Below are positions 14,579-21,980 of a DNA stretch of 29,555 nt, in pieces. A model generated the notes under the pieces. It worked only from the letters and a program-made list of their open reading frames with translations. It did not search any database and had not been told where the DNA came from. Position 1 is the first letter of the stretch; each line of letters opens with the position of its first letter. The translations under genes were made by a program, and so were the position numbers. The DNA comes from JAMWZF01 sp041628615 (GTDB taxonomy: Bacteria; Pseudomonadota; Alphaproteobacteria; Rhodobacterales; Rhodobacteraceae). Location: the NCBI GenBank assembly GCA_041628615.1, contig JBFKOW010000021.1:1-29555 (forward strand), read 5' to 3'.

Positions 14579-16281
14579 GGCGCGTTTCCTTCCGCCGGCA
14601 TCCCGAATTCCTCGGGGAAATGGGTCATCAGGTGGCGCAGGCAGTTGCCCGCCGCCTGCCCCAGCCCGCAGATCGACGCGTCGCGCATCACCGCGATCAG
14701 GTCGTCGTAGAGCGCCGGGTCGGCGTTGCGGGTCTCGAGCAGGCGGACGATCTTGTCGGTGCCCGCGCGGCAGGGCGTGCACTGGCCGCAGCTTTCGTGG
14801 CGGAAGAACCGCATCGTGTTCAGCACCGCATCGCGGACGCTGTCGTGCTGGCTCAGGATCACCACCGCGTGCGAGCCGATGAAGCCGCCTTCCGCCTCCC
14901 AGGTGCCGAAATCCATCGCCCGGTCGGCCATCCGCGCCGGGAAGATCCCGCCCGAGGCGCCGCCCGGCATGAAGGCCTTGAGGTCGTGGCCTTCGGCCAT
15001 GCCGCCGCAATGATCCTCGATCAGCCGGATCAGCGGGATGCCCGCCGGGGCGATCTTGACACCCGGTTCCTTCACCCGCCCGGACACCGAGAACGACCGC
15101 AGCCCCTTGTGCCCGTCTCCCGCGCCCTGCGCCGCGAACCAGTCCGGCCCGTGGCGCAGGATGTCGGGGACCCAGGACAGCGTCTCGATGTTGTGGTTGA
15201 GGGTCGGGCGGCCGAACAGGCCGACCTCGGCGATGTAGGGCGGGCGGTGGCGCGGCAGGCCGCGCCGGCCCTCGATCGATTCGATCATCGCGCTTTCCTC
15301 GCCGCAGATGTAGGCCCCGGCCCCGCGGCGCAGTTCCATCGGCACGACGTCGATGTCCGAGGCGTCGAGCGCGGCGATCTCGCGGCGCAGGATCTCGAGG
15401 ATGTGGGGGTATTCGTCGCGCATGTAGATGTAGATGCGGTCGCAGCCCACCACGCGGGCGGCGATCTGCGCGCCCTCCAGCATCCGGTGCGGCCGGCGCT
15501 CCAGCCACCAGCGGTCCTTGAAGGTGCCGGGCTCCCCTTCGTCGCCGTTCACCGTCATCAGCCGCGGGCCGGGATAGCCCCGCACGAAGCCCCACTTGCG
15601 GCCCGCCGGGAAGCCCGCGCCGCCGAGGCCGCGCAGCCCGGCATCCGACATCGTGGCGATGGCGTCGTCGGGAGTGAGGTCGCCCGACAGGACCCGGCCC
15701 AGCATCGCGTAGCCGCCGGCGGCGCGGCAGGCGGCGAGGTCCTCGTAGTCCGGCAGGTCGGGGACCGAGTTGTCCTCGTCCACCGCCGCCACGAGCCGGT
15801 CCACCGTGGCATGGCGGAACAGCCGCTTGCCGATCCACGCCGCCGGGGCGCCGTCGCACTGGCCGATGCAGGGGCTTTCGACCACCCGGACCCGCGCCGG
15901 GTCGAGCCGGGCGCGCAGCCCGGCGATCAGGTCGAAGGCCCCCGCCACCTCGCAGGAGACGCAGGTGCTGACCCGGATGGTGACCGGCGGCGGCGGCGCC
16001 TCGCCGTCCAGCACCACGTCGAAATGGTGATAGAAGCTCGCCACCTCGTAGACCTCGACCTGCGCCAGCCGGAACAGTTCGGCCAGAGCGGCGATCGCGG
16101 TGGCGGACAGGTGGCCGCGGGCGTCCTGCACCTTGTGCAGTGCCTCGATCAGCAGGTCGCGGCGGCGCGGCAGGTCGCCCAGCAGGTCGGCCACCGCGGC
16201 GACGTCTGCCTCGCTGACCTGTCGGCCCTTGGGCAGCGACGGGTCGCGGCGCGCGTGCGGGGCCGGGGCGATCTGGTCCAT
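14575..16281 (-). CDS. fdh1B: Formate dehydrogenase beta subunit, NuoE-NuoF fusion
   Basis: A 568-residue diaphorase subunit. Residues 20-165 are a NuoE-like thioredoxin-fold [2Fe-2S] domain with Cys107, Cys110, Cys138 and Cys142. Residues 185-565 are NuoF-like: NAD/FMN-binding stretches GLGGAGFPAGRKW (218-230) and NGDEGEPGTFKDRW (245-258), the conserved GAYICGEESAMIES, then a [4Fe-4S] site CGQCTPC (498-504) with Cys538. It transfers electrons from the alpha subunit to NAD. The ATG at 16281 was chosen because the NuoE domain starts soon after and AAAGG lies 9 bases upstream; an extended frame upstream reads low-complexity Pro/Arg repeats. The fusion corresponds to FdsG plus FdsB and equals the length of the Methylorubrum Fdh1 beta subunit (about 570). 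Confidence 0.93.
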   Translation of the reverse strand: MDQIAPAPHARRDPSLPKGRQVSEADVAAVADLLGDLPRRRDLLIEALHKVQDARGHLSATAIAALAELFRLAQVEVYEVASFYHHFDVVLDGEAPPPPVTIRVSTCVSCEVAGAFDLIAGLRARLDPARVRVVESPCIGQCDGAPAAWIGKRLFRHATVDRLVAAVDEDNSVPDLPDYEDLAACRAAGGYAMLGRVLSGDLTPDDAIATMSDAGLRGLGGAGFPAGRKWGFVRGYPGPRLMTVNGDEGEPGTFKDRWWLERRPHRMLEGAQIAARVVGCDRIYIYMRDEYPHILEILRREIAALDASDIDVVPMELRRGAGAYICGEESAMIESIEGRRGLPRHRPPYIAEVGLFGRPTLNHNIETLSWVPDILRHGPDWFAAQGAGDGHKGLRSFSVSGRVKEPGVKIAPAGIPLIRLIEDHCGGMAEGHDLKAFMPGGASGGIFPARMADRAMDFGTWEAEGGFIGSHAVVILSQHDSVRDAVLNTMRFFRHESCGQCTPCRAGTDKIVRLLETRNADPALYDDLIAVMRDASICGLGQAAGNCLRHLMTHFPEEFGMPAEGNAP

Positions 16282-16323
16282 GCGGTCGGGCCTTTCGGTC
16301 GGAGCGGGTCGGTCGGTCGGTGC

Positions 16324-16343
16324 GGGGCGGGCGAATCCGCCCC
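16324..16343 (-). other. Hairpin in the formate dehydrogenase operon leader
   Basis: Perfect 7-bp inverted repeat GGGGCGG (16324-16330) and CCGCCCC (16337-16343) with a 6-base loop, 43 bases before the fdh1B start codon on the minus strand. Between it and the gene lie three tandem copies of GGTC (16307-16318). It would form early in the transcript if the promoter proposed at 16358-16385 is real. Function unknown. Confidence 0.3.
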
Positions 16344-16357
16344 CGGTTTCAGAGCGT

Positions 16358-16385
16358 AGCATAGGGAGGCGGGTCCCCCCGCCAA
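16358..16385 (-). promoter_or_regulatory. Candidate sigma70-type promoter for the formate dehydrogenase operon
   Basis: On the minus strand TTGGCG (16385-16380) is followed after 16 bases by TATGCT (16363-16358), a reasonable -35/-10 pair in otherwise very GC-rich DNA. It lies in the 171-base gap between the SDR gene and fdh1B, giving a leader of about 70 bases. The -35 overlaps one arm of a 6-bp inverted repeat (CCCGCC-AAAC-GGCGGG at 16378-16393). The rest of the gap holds no gene. Confidence 0.35.
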
Positions 16386-16452
16386 ACGGCGGGAACGGCA
16401 TCTACGCGGGCCTTTTCGACACCGCGCCCGCCGCGATCCCGCCGGGCGGGGC

Positions 16453-17211
16453 CTAAAGCGTCCAGCCGCCGTCGATCGGAAACGCGCCGCCGGTGACGAA
16501 GGCGGCCTCGTCGCTGGCGAGATAGGCGGCCATCGCCGCGATCTCGTCGGCCCGCGCCACCCGGCCCATCGGCTGGCGGGCGACGAAGGCGGCCCGCGCC
16601 GCCGCCTCGTCGCCGCCCATGCGCTCGGCCTGCGCCGCCACCCGATCGCGCCAGGACGGGCTGTCGACGGTGCCGGGGCAGATCGCGTTGCAGCGCAGGC
16701 CGCGGGCGGCGAAATCCGCCGCCACCGCCTTGGTCAGCCCGATCACCGCTGCCTTGGTCGCGCCGTAGACATAGCGGTTCGGCGCGCCCTTGATCGACGA
16801 TGCGCCCGAGGACAGGTTGATGATCGAGGCCCCCGGCGCGTCCGGCCCGGCGCAGCGGCCGAGCATCCCCGGCAGGAAGGCCCGGATCATCCGGTGCATC
16901 GACTTCACGTTGAGATCGAACGAGAAATCCCAGTCCGCCTCGGTCGCGTCCAGCACCGTGCCGTGATGCACGAAGCCCGCGACGTTGCACAGGATGTCGA
17001 TGCCGCCGACCGCTTCCGCGTAGGCCGCCACCGCGGCGCTGTCGGTCACGTCGAGGGCGCGCGCGTCGGCATAGCCGCCGGACAGCCTGGCCGGGTCGAG
17101 ATCGCTGGCCCAGACCGCCGCGCCCTCGGCGGCGAGCCGGTCGGCGATGGCCCGGCCGATCCCCTGTCCGGCGGCGGTGACGACGGCGATCTTTCCGGCA
17201 AGCCGGTCCAT
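16453..17211 (-). CDS. SDR-family dehydrogenase, likely 2-keto-3-deoxy-sugar acid 4-dehydrogenase
   Basis: A 252-residue short-chain dehydrogenase. It has the NAD-binding motif TAAGQGIG (12-19), NVAG at about 76-79, and catalytic residues Tyr149 and Lys153 in YVYGATKAA with the serine in the SSGASS run (134-139). The TAAGQGIG variant is characteristic of 2-keto-3-deoxy-L-fuconate 4-dehydrogenases and their DHRS6-like relatives. It starts one base after the FAH-family hydrolase stop and completes the xylBA operon. In known pathways this dehydrogenase makes a 2,4-diketo-3-deoxy acid that the FAH hydrolase splits to pyruvate plus lactate (from six-carbon acids) or glycolate (from five-carbon acids). 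Which substrate applies here is inference. Confidence 0.82.
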   Translation of the reverse strand: MDRLAGKIAVVTAAGQGIGRAIADRLAAEGAAVWASDLDPARLSGGYADARALDVTDSAAVAAYAEAVGGIDILCNVAGFVHHGTVLDATEADWDFSFDLNVKSMHRMIRAFLPGMLGRCAGPDAPGASIINLSSGASSIKGAPNRYVYGATKAAVIGLTKAVAADFAARGLRCNAICPGTVDSPSWRDRVAAQAERMGGDEAAARAAFVARQPMGRVARADEIAAMAAYLASDEAAFVTGGAFPIDGGWTL

Positions 17212-17212
17212 C

Positions 17213-18055
17213 TCAGCCCTGCACCACCACCTGGCGCTGCCGGCCCAGCCCCGCGATGCCGATCTCGAGCACGTCGCCCGGCCGCAGGTATTTCGGCGGC
17301 TTCTGGCCCATGCCCACCCCCGGCGGCGTGCCGGTCGAGATCACGTCCCCCGGCTGCAGCGACATGAACCGGCTGACGTAGGACACGAGGAACGGCACCG
17401 GGAAGATCATCGTCGCGGTGGTGCCGTCCTGCTGGCGCGCGCCGTTGACCTCGGTCCACAGCGGCAGGGCCTGCGGGTCGGGCACCTCGTCCGGGGTCAC
17501 CAGCCACGGCCCGATCGGGGCGAAGGTGTCGTGGCTCTTGCCCTTGGTCCACTGGCCGCCGCGCTCCATCTGGAAGTCGCGCTCGCTCACGTCGTTGACG
17601 ATGGTGAACCCGGCGACGTGGTCCATCGCCTGCGCCTCGTCGATGTTCTTGGCGGCGCTGCCGATGACGATGGCCAGTTCCACCTCCCAGTCGCCGCGCC
17701 GCGATCCGGGCGGCAGTTCCAGGTCGTCGTTGGGGCCGCAGATCGCGCTGGTGGCCTTGGCGAAGATCACCGGCTCGGCCGGGATCGGCATGCCCAGTTC
17801 CTCGGCGTGGTCCGAGTAGTTGAGCCCGATGCAGACGAGCTTGCCCACGTTGCCGACCGCCGGGCCGATCCGCGGCGCACCGTCCACCGCCGGCAGCGTG
17901 GACGGGTCGAGCGCCGCGAGCCGGGCGAGGCTGTCGGGGGCGAGCGCCGGCCCGGCGATGTCGGCCACCTCGCCCGACAGGTCGCGGATCGTGCCCCCGG
18001 CATCGAGCAGGCCGGGCTTCTCGGCCCCGATCGGGCCGTATCTGAGCAATTTCAT
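17213..18055 (-). CDS. Fumarylacetoacetate hydrolase-family enzyme, likely 2,4-diketo-3-deoxy-sugar acid hydrolase
   Basis: A 280-residue FAH-fold protein. Mg-binding residues Glu124 and Glu126 in DWEVELAIVIG and Asp155 in IVNDVSERD are present, as are GLNYSDHAEELG (77-88), PVIFAKATSAICGPND and the C-terminal TGTPPGVGMG. Members are often annotated as ureidoglycolate lyase, but those next to a KDF-type SDR usually cleave 2,4-diketo-3-deoxy-L-fuconate or -rhamnonate (LRA6 type). The ATG at 18055 has GGAG seven bases upstream. It begins 33 bases after xylA and is followed after one base by the SDR, so all four genes form one transcription unit. Function is assigned by family and partner; the exact sugar acid is not known. 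Confidence 0.82.
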   Translation of the reverse strand: MKLLRYGPIGAEKPGLLDAGGTIRDLSGEVADIAGPALAPDSLARLAALDPSTLPAVDGAPRIGPAVGNVGKLVCIGLNYSDHAEELGMPIPAEPVIFAKATSAICGPNDDLELPPGSRRGDWEVELAIVIGSAAKNIDEAQAMDHVAGFTIVNDVSERDFQMERGGQWTKGKSHDTFAPIGPWLVTPDEVPDPQALPLWTEVNGARQQDGTTATMIFPVPFLVSYVSRFMSLQPGDVISTGTPPGVGMGQKPPKYLRPGDVLEIGIAGLGRQRQVVVQG

Positions 18056-18088
18056 CGGGTTTCTCCGTCCCTTGCTTGACCGTTTTCG

Positions 18089-19390
18089 TCAGACGAACCG
18101 GTTGACCCAGTTCTCCAGCTTCTCCTGCCGGCCCGAGCGCGGCTGCGGGTCGACCGCGCCGGCCATCGCCCGCGCGTGACACGCCTCGAGCCCGCCTCGC
18201 AGCATCTCATGCGCCTCCGGGCCGTCCCAGCCGGCGTAGCGTGCAGCCCGGGCGTCTTCCAGACCGCCATCCTCCAGCATCGCCGCGGCGGCCTTCAGCC
18301 CCCGGGCGCAGACATCCATCGCGCCGACATGGGCGGCGACGAGATCCTCGGGGTCGAGCGACTGGCGGCGCAGCTTGGCGTCGAAATTGGTGCCGCCGGT
18401 GGTGAAGCCGCCGGCCTTCAGGATCTCGTAATAGGCCAGCGCCACCTCGGGGACCGAGTTGGGGAACTGGTCGGTGTCCCAGCCGGACTGGTAGTCGTTG
18501 CGGTTCATGTCGATCGAGCCGAGGATCCCGAGGCTCGCGGCCAGCGCCAGTTCGTGCTCGAAGCTGTGGCCGGCGAGGATCGCGTGGCCCTGCTCGATGT
18601 TCATCTTCACCTCGCCCTCGAGGCCAAACTCCTTGAGGAAGCCATAGACCGTGGCGACGTCGTAGTCGTACTGGTGCTTGGAGGGCTCCTGCGGCTTCGG
18701 CTCGACAAGGATCGTGCCCTTGAAGCCGATCTTGTGCTTGTAGTCGACGACCATCTGCAGGAACCGCCCGGCCTGCGCCCGCTCGCGAACCAGGTCGGTG
18801 TTGAGCAGGGTCTCGTAACCCTCGCGGCCGCCCCAGAGGACGTAGTTCTCGCCGCCCAACCGGTGGGTCGCGTCGATGCAGGTCTTTACCGTCGCCGCCG
18901 ACCAGGCAAAGACGTCCGGGTCCGGGTTGGTCGCCGCCCCGGCCATGAACCGGCGGTGGGTGAACAGGTTGGCGGTGCCCCAGAGCAGGCGCGGCCCGCC
19001 GGCCTCCATCTTCGCGCCGATGTAGTCGACGATTTCGTCGAGGTTTCGGGCGCTCTCGGCGAAGCTGTCCCCCTCGGGCCGGATGTCGAGGTCGTGGAAG
19101 CAGAAGAACGGCTGGCCGAGGATCGCGAAGAGGTCGAAGGCGGCGTCGGCCTTGGCCTTCGCGTGCGCCATCGTGTCGCCGAACCACGGCCGGTCGAAGG
19201 TCTGGCCGCCGAACGGGTCGCCGCCGGGCCAGGCGAAGCTGTGCCACCAGGCGACGGCGAAGCGCAGGTGATCCTCGAGCCGCCTGCCCATCACCACCGC
19301 GTCGGGGTCGTAATGGCGGTAGGCCAGCGGGTTGGTGCTGTCGGGGCCCTCGTAGGTGGCAGGGGCGATGCCGTCGAAATAGCTGGTCAT
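18089..19390 (-). CDS. xylA: Xylose isomerase
   Basis: A 433-residue class II xylose isomerase, close in length to the 440-residue E. coli enzyme. The catalytic pair His99 and Asp102 sits in FFCFHDLD (E. coli His101/Asp104), and the metal-ligand region includes ILVEPKPQEPSKHQYDYD; WWHSFAWPGGDPFG (48-61) and GGREGYETLLNTD are also typical. It converts D-xylose to D-xylulose in the cytoplasm. The ATG at 19390 overlaps the xylB stop as ATGA, so kinase and isomerase are made together with the kinase first. An FAH hydrolase gene follows after 33 bases. Confidence 0.96.
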   Translation of the reverse strand: MTSYFDGIAPATYEGPDSTNPLAYRHYDPDAVVMGRRLEDHLRFAVAWWHSFAWPGGDPFGGQTFDRPWFGDTMAHAKAKADAAFDLFAILGQPFFCFHDLDIRPEGDSFAESARNLDEIVDYIGAKMEAGGPRLLWGTANLFTHRRFMAGAATNPDPDVFAWSAATVKTCIDATHRLGGENYVLWGGREGYETLLNTDLVRERAQAGRFLQMVVDYKHKIGFKGTILVEPKPQEPSKHQYDYDVATVYGFLKEFGLEGEVKMNIEQGHAILAGHSFEHELALAASLGILGSIDMNRNDYQSGWDTDQFPNSVPEVALAYYEILKAGGFTTGGTNFDAKLRRQSLDPEDLVAAHVGAMDVCARGLKAAAAMLEDGGLEDARAARYAGWDGPEAHEMLRGGLEACHARAMAGAVDPQPRSGRQEKLENWVNRFV

Positions 19391-20826
19391 GACAGGTCCT
19401 TCAGGGCCTTGTAGGTGGATCGGTAGCGGCGCTGGGCCTCGGCGAAGGCGTCGGCGAGCACCGGGTCGGGCTCGATGCTGCGGGTGATCTTCGGCGCCGT
19501 GGCGATCTCGGGACCGCCCTGCCCGGCCGCCATCATGCCAAGGCGGGCCGCGCCGAAGGCGGCACCGAAATCGCCGTCGGCGGGCACGTCCACCGGCAGG
19601 CCGAGGGCGGTGGCGATGGTGGCGAGCCAGTAGTCCGACCGCGACCCGCCGCCGACCGCGATCAGGCGTTTCGGGGCGGTGCCGGTGGCGGTCATCGCGT
19701 CGAGACTGTCGCGGAAGGCGAAGGCGACCCCTTCGAGCACCGCCCGCGCCCCGGCGGCCCGGTCGGTGGCGTGTTCGAGACCGACCAGCGCGCCGCGCAC
19801 CCGGGCGTCGTTGTGCGGCGTCCGCTCGCCGCCGAGATAGGGCAGGAACAGCGCCCGGCCGGGGGCCCGCAGCGGCCCGAGATCGGCGGTCAGGGCGGCA
19901 GGCTTCGCCCCCACCAGCCGACCATACCACGACAGGGCATCGCTCGCGGCGAGGATCACCCCCATCTGGTGCCAGCGGTCCGGCAGCGCGTGGCAGAAGG
20001 TGTGCAGTGCGGTCTCGGGGCTGGGCGCGTAGCCGTCGGCGGCGGCGAACAGGACGCCCGAGGTGCCCAGCGACACGAAGGCCTCGCCGGCATGGACCAC
20101 GCCGACGCCCACCGCCGAGGCGGCGTTGTCGCCGGCGCCGCCGGCCACCGGCACCCCGGCCTTCAGACCGAACTCCTCGGCCACCGCCTTGCGCAGCCCG
20201 CCCGAGACCTCGGACCCCTCGACCAGCCCCGGCATGTGATCGCGGGTCAGGCCGGTGGCCGCGAGCAGGGCGTCGTCCCAGTCCCGTGCGCCGGTGTCGA
20301 GCCAGCTGGTCCCCGCCGCGTCCGACATCTCGGAGACGTGCTCGCCGGTGAGCCAGAGCCGCAGGTAATCCTTCGGCAACAGCACCTTGGCGACCTTTGC
20401 GAAGGTTTCCGGCTCGTATTCCGCGGTCCAGCACAGCTTGGGCGCGGTGCAGCCGGGAAACACGATGTTGCCGGTGATCTCGCGGAACCGGGGATCGGCG
20501 TCGAGCGCCGCCGCCTCGTCGTCGGCGCGGGTGTCGTTCCACAGGATGCAGGGGCGCAGCACCTTGTCCTCGGCATCGAGCAGGGTGGCGCCGTGCATCT
20601 GGCCGGACAGGCCGATCCCGGCCACCGCCGACAGGTCGTGATCGCGGCCCAGTTCGCCCAGCGCCGCCCGGCAGGCGGCGATCCAGTCCGCCGGATCCTG
20701 TTGCGACCAGCCCGAATGGGGGCGGTCGACGTCCAGCGGGGCGCTGGCGCTGGCCACCACCTCCTGCCGGTCGCCGATCAGCAGCGCCTTGACACCCGAG
20801 GTGCCCAGATCGAGGCCGAGATACAT
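19387..20826 (-). CDS. xylB: Xylulokinase
   Basis: A 479-residue FGGY-family carbohydrate kinase. The N-terminal phosphate-binding strand LGLDLGTSGVKALLI (3-17), GIGLSGQMHGATLLD and the catalytic aspartate in AGGAGDNAASAVG are all present, and FVSLGTSGVLF is typical of xylulokinases. It phosphorylates D-xylulose to xylulose 5-phosphate for the pentose phosphate pathway. The ATG at 20826 is preceded by AGGA at about 7 bases. It is the first gene of the xylBA-FAH-SDR operon, 134 bases downstream of the OxyR-like gene on the same strand. Inverted repeats in that gap (20847-20867 and 20903-20910) are candidate control sites. Confidence 0.95.
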   Translation of the reverse strand: MYLGLDLGTSGVKALLIGDRQEVVASASAPLDVDRPHSGWSQQDPADWIAACRAALGELGRDHDLSAVAGIGLSGQMHGATLLDAEDKVLRPCILWNDTRADDEAAALDADPRFREITGNIVFPGCTAPKLCWTAEYEPETFAKVAKVLLPKDYLRLWLTGEHVSEMSDAAGTSWLDTGARDWDDALLAATGLTRDHMPGLVEGSEVSGGLRKAVAEEFGLKAGVPVAGGAGDNAASAVGVGVVHAGEAFVSLGTSGVLFAAADGYAPSPETALHTFCHALPDRWHQMGVILAASDALSWYGRLVGAKPAALTADLGPLRAPGRALFLPYLGGERTPHNDARVRGALVGLEHATDRAAGARAVLEGVAFAFRDSLDAMTATGTAPKRLIAVGGGSRSDYWLATIATALGLPVDVPADGDFGAAFGAARLGMMAAGQGGPEIATAPKITRSIEPDPVLADAFAEAQRRYRSTYKALKDLS

Positions 20827-20846
20827 CTTGCGGTCCTGTCCTCCCG

Positions 20847-20867
20847 GTGCGCCCGACACCGGCGCAC
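20847..20867. promoter_or_regulatory. Inverted repeat in the xylB leader
   Basis: Perfect 7-base arms GTGCGCC (20847-20853) and GGCGCAC (20861-20867) separated by 7 bases, ending 20 bases before the xylB ATG on the minus strand. It may be an operator or an mRNA hairpin just ahead of the ribosome-binding site. Confidence 0.35.
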
Positions 20868-20902
20868 GGGCGGAAGCTAGCGGAGGGCCGGGCGGGCGGT
20901 CA

Positions 20903-20910
20903 AACCGGTT
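20903..20910. promoter_or_regulatory. Candidate LacI-family operator core upstream of xylB
   Basis: The palindrome AACCGGTT, within CAAACCGGTTCTG, has the central CG and flanking A/T bases typical of LacI-family operators of sugar genes. It is centred about 80 bases before the xylB start, where a promoter would be expected. No LacI regulator is in the window, so this is a weak prediction. The remainder of the gap 20827-20960 holds no gene. Confidence 0.3.
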
Positions 20911-20960
20911 CTGCCGCTGCCGCTCCGGCGCCGTCCGGACGCGCGGCCGCGCCGGCAGAC

Positions 20961-21881
20961 CTAGCCCAGAACCACGACCTCGGGCGCGCGCCGCTTGAGC
21001 GACTGGCAGATGATCCGGGCCAGCAGGCGGAACTCGGCCTCCCGCGCCGTGGCCCGGCGCCAGACCATGCCGATGGTCCGCGACGGCGGGGTGCCGCGGA
21101 ACGGGCGCGCGACCACCATCTCCTCGCGCGCCACCTCGGACCGGACATAGAGCGCCGGCATCAGCGACACGCCCATCCCGGTCGCCACCATCTGGCGCAG
21201 CGTGTCGAGGCTTGTCCCCTCGTAGTCCGCCGCCAGACGGGCGCCGTAGTCGGCACAGATGGTGCGCACGAGATCGTCCAGCCGGTGGCCCGATTCGAGG
21301 CTCAGGATGGTCTCGCCCCGCAGCATCGCCGGGTCCACGTCCGCCTCGGCCGCCAGCCGGTGATCCTGCGGCGCGACGACGTGGATCGGTTCGCGGAACA
21401 GCGACAGGGTCTCGAGCTCGGCCCGCTTCACCGGCATCGGGAAGAACAGCAGGTCGAGCGCACCGTCCTCCAGTCCGGCCAGCAGCACGTCGGGCAGGCC
21501 CTCGCGGACATAGAGGCCCAGCTTGGGATACTCCGCATGGAGGTCGGGGATCACCAGCGGCAGGAAATAGGAACAGACCGACTGCACCACCCCCACCCGG
21601 ATCACCGAGGCCAGCATGGTCTGCCGGGCGCGGGCGACCCGGCGGATTTCCTCCACCTCGCGCAGCACCCTGCGGCTGCGCTCGGCGATCTCCTGGCCCA
21701 GCGGGGTGAGCAGCACCCGGCCCGGCCCGCGTTCGACCACGGCGCCGCCAAGCCGCGCCTCCAGTTCCTTGATCTGGGCCGACAGCGTCGGCTGGGTCAC
21801 GTGGCAGGCTTCGGCCGCCCGGCGGAAGTGCAGGTGGTCGGCAAGTGCGGTCAGGTAGCGGAGTTGCTGAAGCGTCGGCAT
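20961..21881 (-). CDS. OxyR-like LysR-family regulator lacking the peroxidatic cysteine
   Basis: A 306-residue LysR regulator. The helix-turn-helix region LRYLTALADHLHFRRAAEACHVTQPTLSAQIKELE (split here as residues 7-41) closely follows OxyR, as does SLDTLRQMVATGMGVSLMPALYV later on. At the OxyR sensor site GHCLRDQ...C the protein reads GHRLDDLVRTIC: Arg200 replaces peroxidatic Cys199, while Cys209 matches Cys208 with identical spacing. The usual peroxide disulfide therefore cannot form. The ATG at 21881 has no clear Shine-Dalgarno, and an OxyR-type box starts 8 bases upstream, suggesting a leaderless or very short-leader transcript and autoregulation. It is divergent from the stress-protein/Mrp operon and upstream of xylB. 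Confidence 0.87.
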   Translation of the reverse strand: MPTLQQLRYLTALADHLHFRRAAEACHVTQPTLSAQIKELEARLGGAVVERGPGRVLLTPLGQEIAERSRRVLREVEEIRRVARARQTMLASVIRVGVVQSVCSYFLPLVIPDLHAEYPKLGLYVREGLPDVLLAGLEDGALDLLFFPMPVKRAELETLSLFREPIHVVAPQDHRLAAEADVDPAMLRGETILSLESGHRLDDLVRTICADYGARLAADYEGTSLDTLRQMVATGMGVSLMPALYVRSEVAREEMVVARPFRGTPPSRTIGMVWRRATAREAEFRLLARIICQSLKRRAPEVVVLG

Positions 21882-21888
21882 GGGCTTG

Positions 21889-21925
21889 ATAGAGACTTTC
21901 TATCGCTTCTAGGCCATCTTTCGAT
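21889..21925. promoter_or_regulatory. OxyR-type operator in the divergent regulator/stress-protein gap
   Basis: The OxyR consensus is four tetrads ATAG-N7-CTAT-N7-ATAG-N7-CTAT. Here ATAG is at 21889-21892, CTAT at 21900-21903, AGGC at 21911-21914 and CGAT at 21922-21925, with all three spacers exactly 7. The first pair is perfect, the third tetrad is poor and the fourth matches 3 of 4. It adjoins a TTGGTC (21926-21931) that could be a -35 for the plus-strand stress-protein operon. A direct repeat GTCAAT (21929-21934 and 21936-21941) lies next to it. The gap is noticeably less GC-rich than the surroundings. Confidence 0.6.
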
Positions 21926-21980
21926 TTGGTCAATCGTCAATGCAGCTTACCTAGGCGACTAACGAACGATCGGGACAGTC

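Noticed and set aside
16307..16318. GGTC tandem repeat as a meaningful microsatellite
   Set aside because: Only three full copies; likely chance in GC-rich leader DNA.
16378..16393. Hairpin CCCGCC-AAAC-GGCGGG as terminator of the xylBA-FAH-SDR operon
   Set aside because: No T-run on the minus strand, and it overlaps the more plausible -35 of the formate dehydrogenase promoter.
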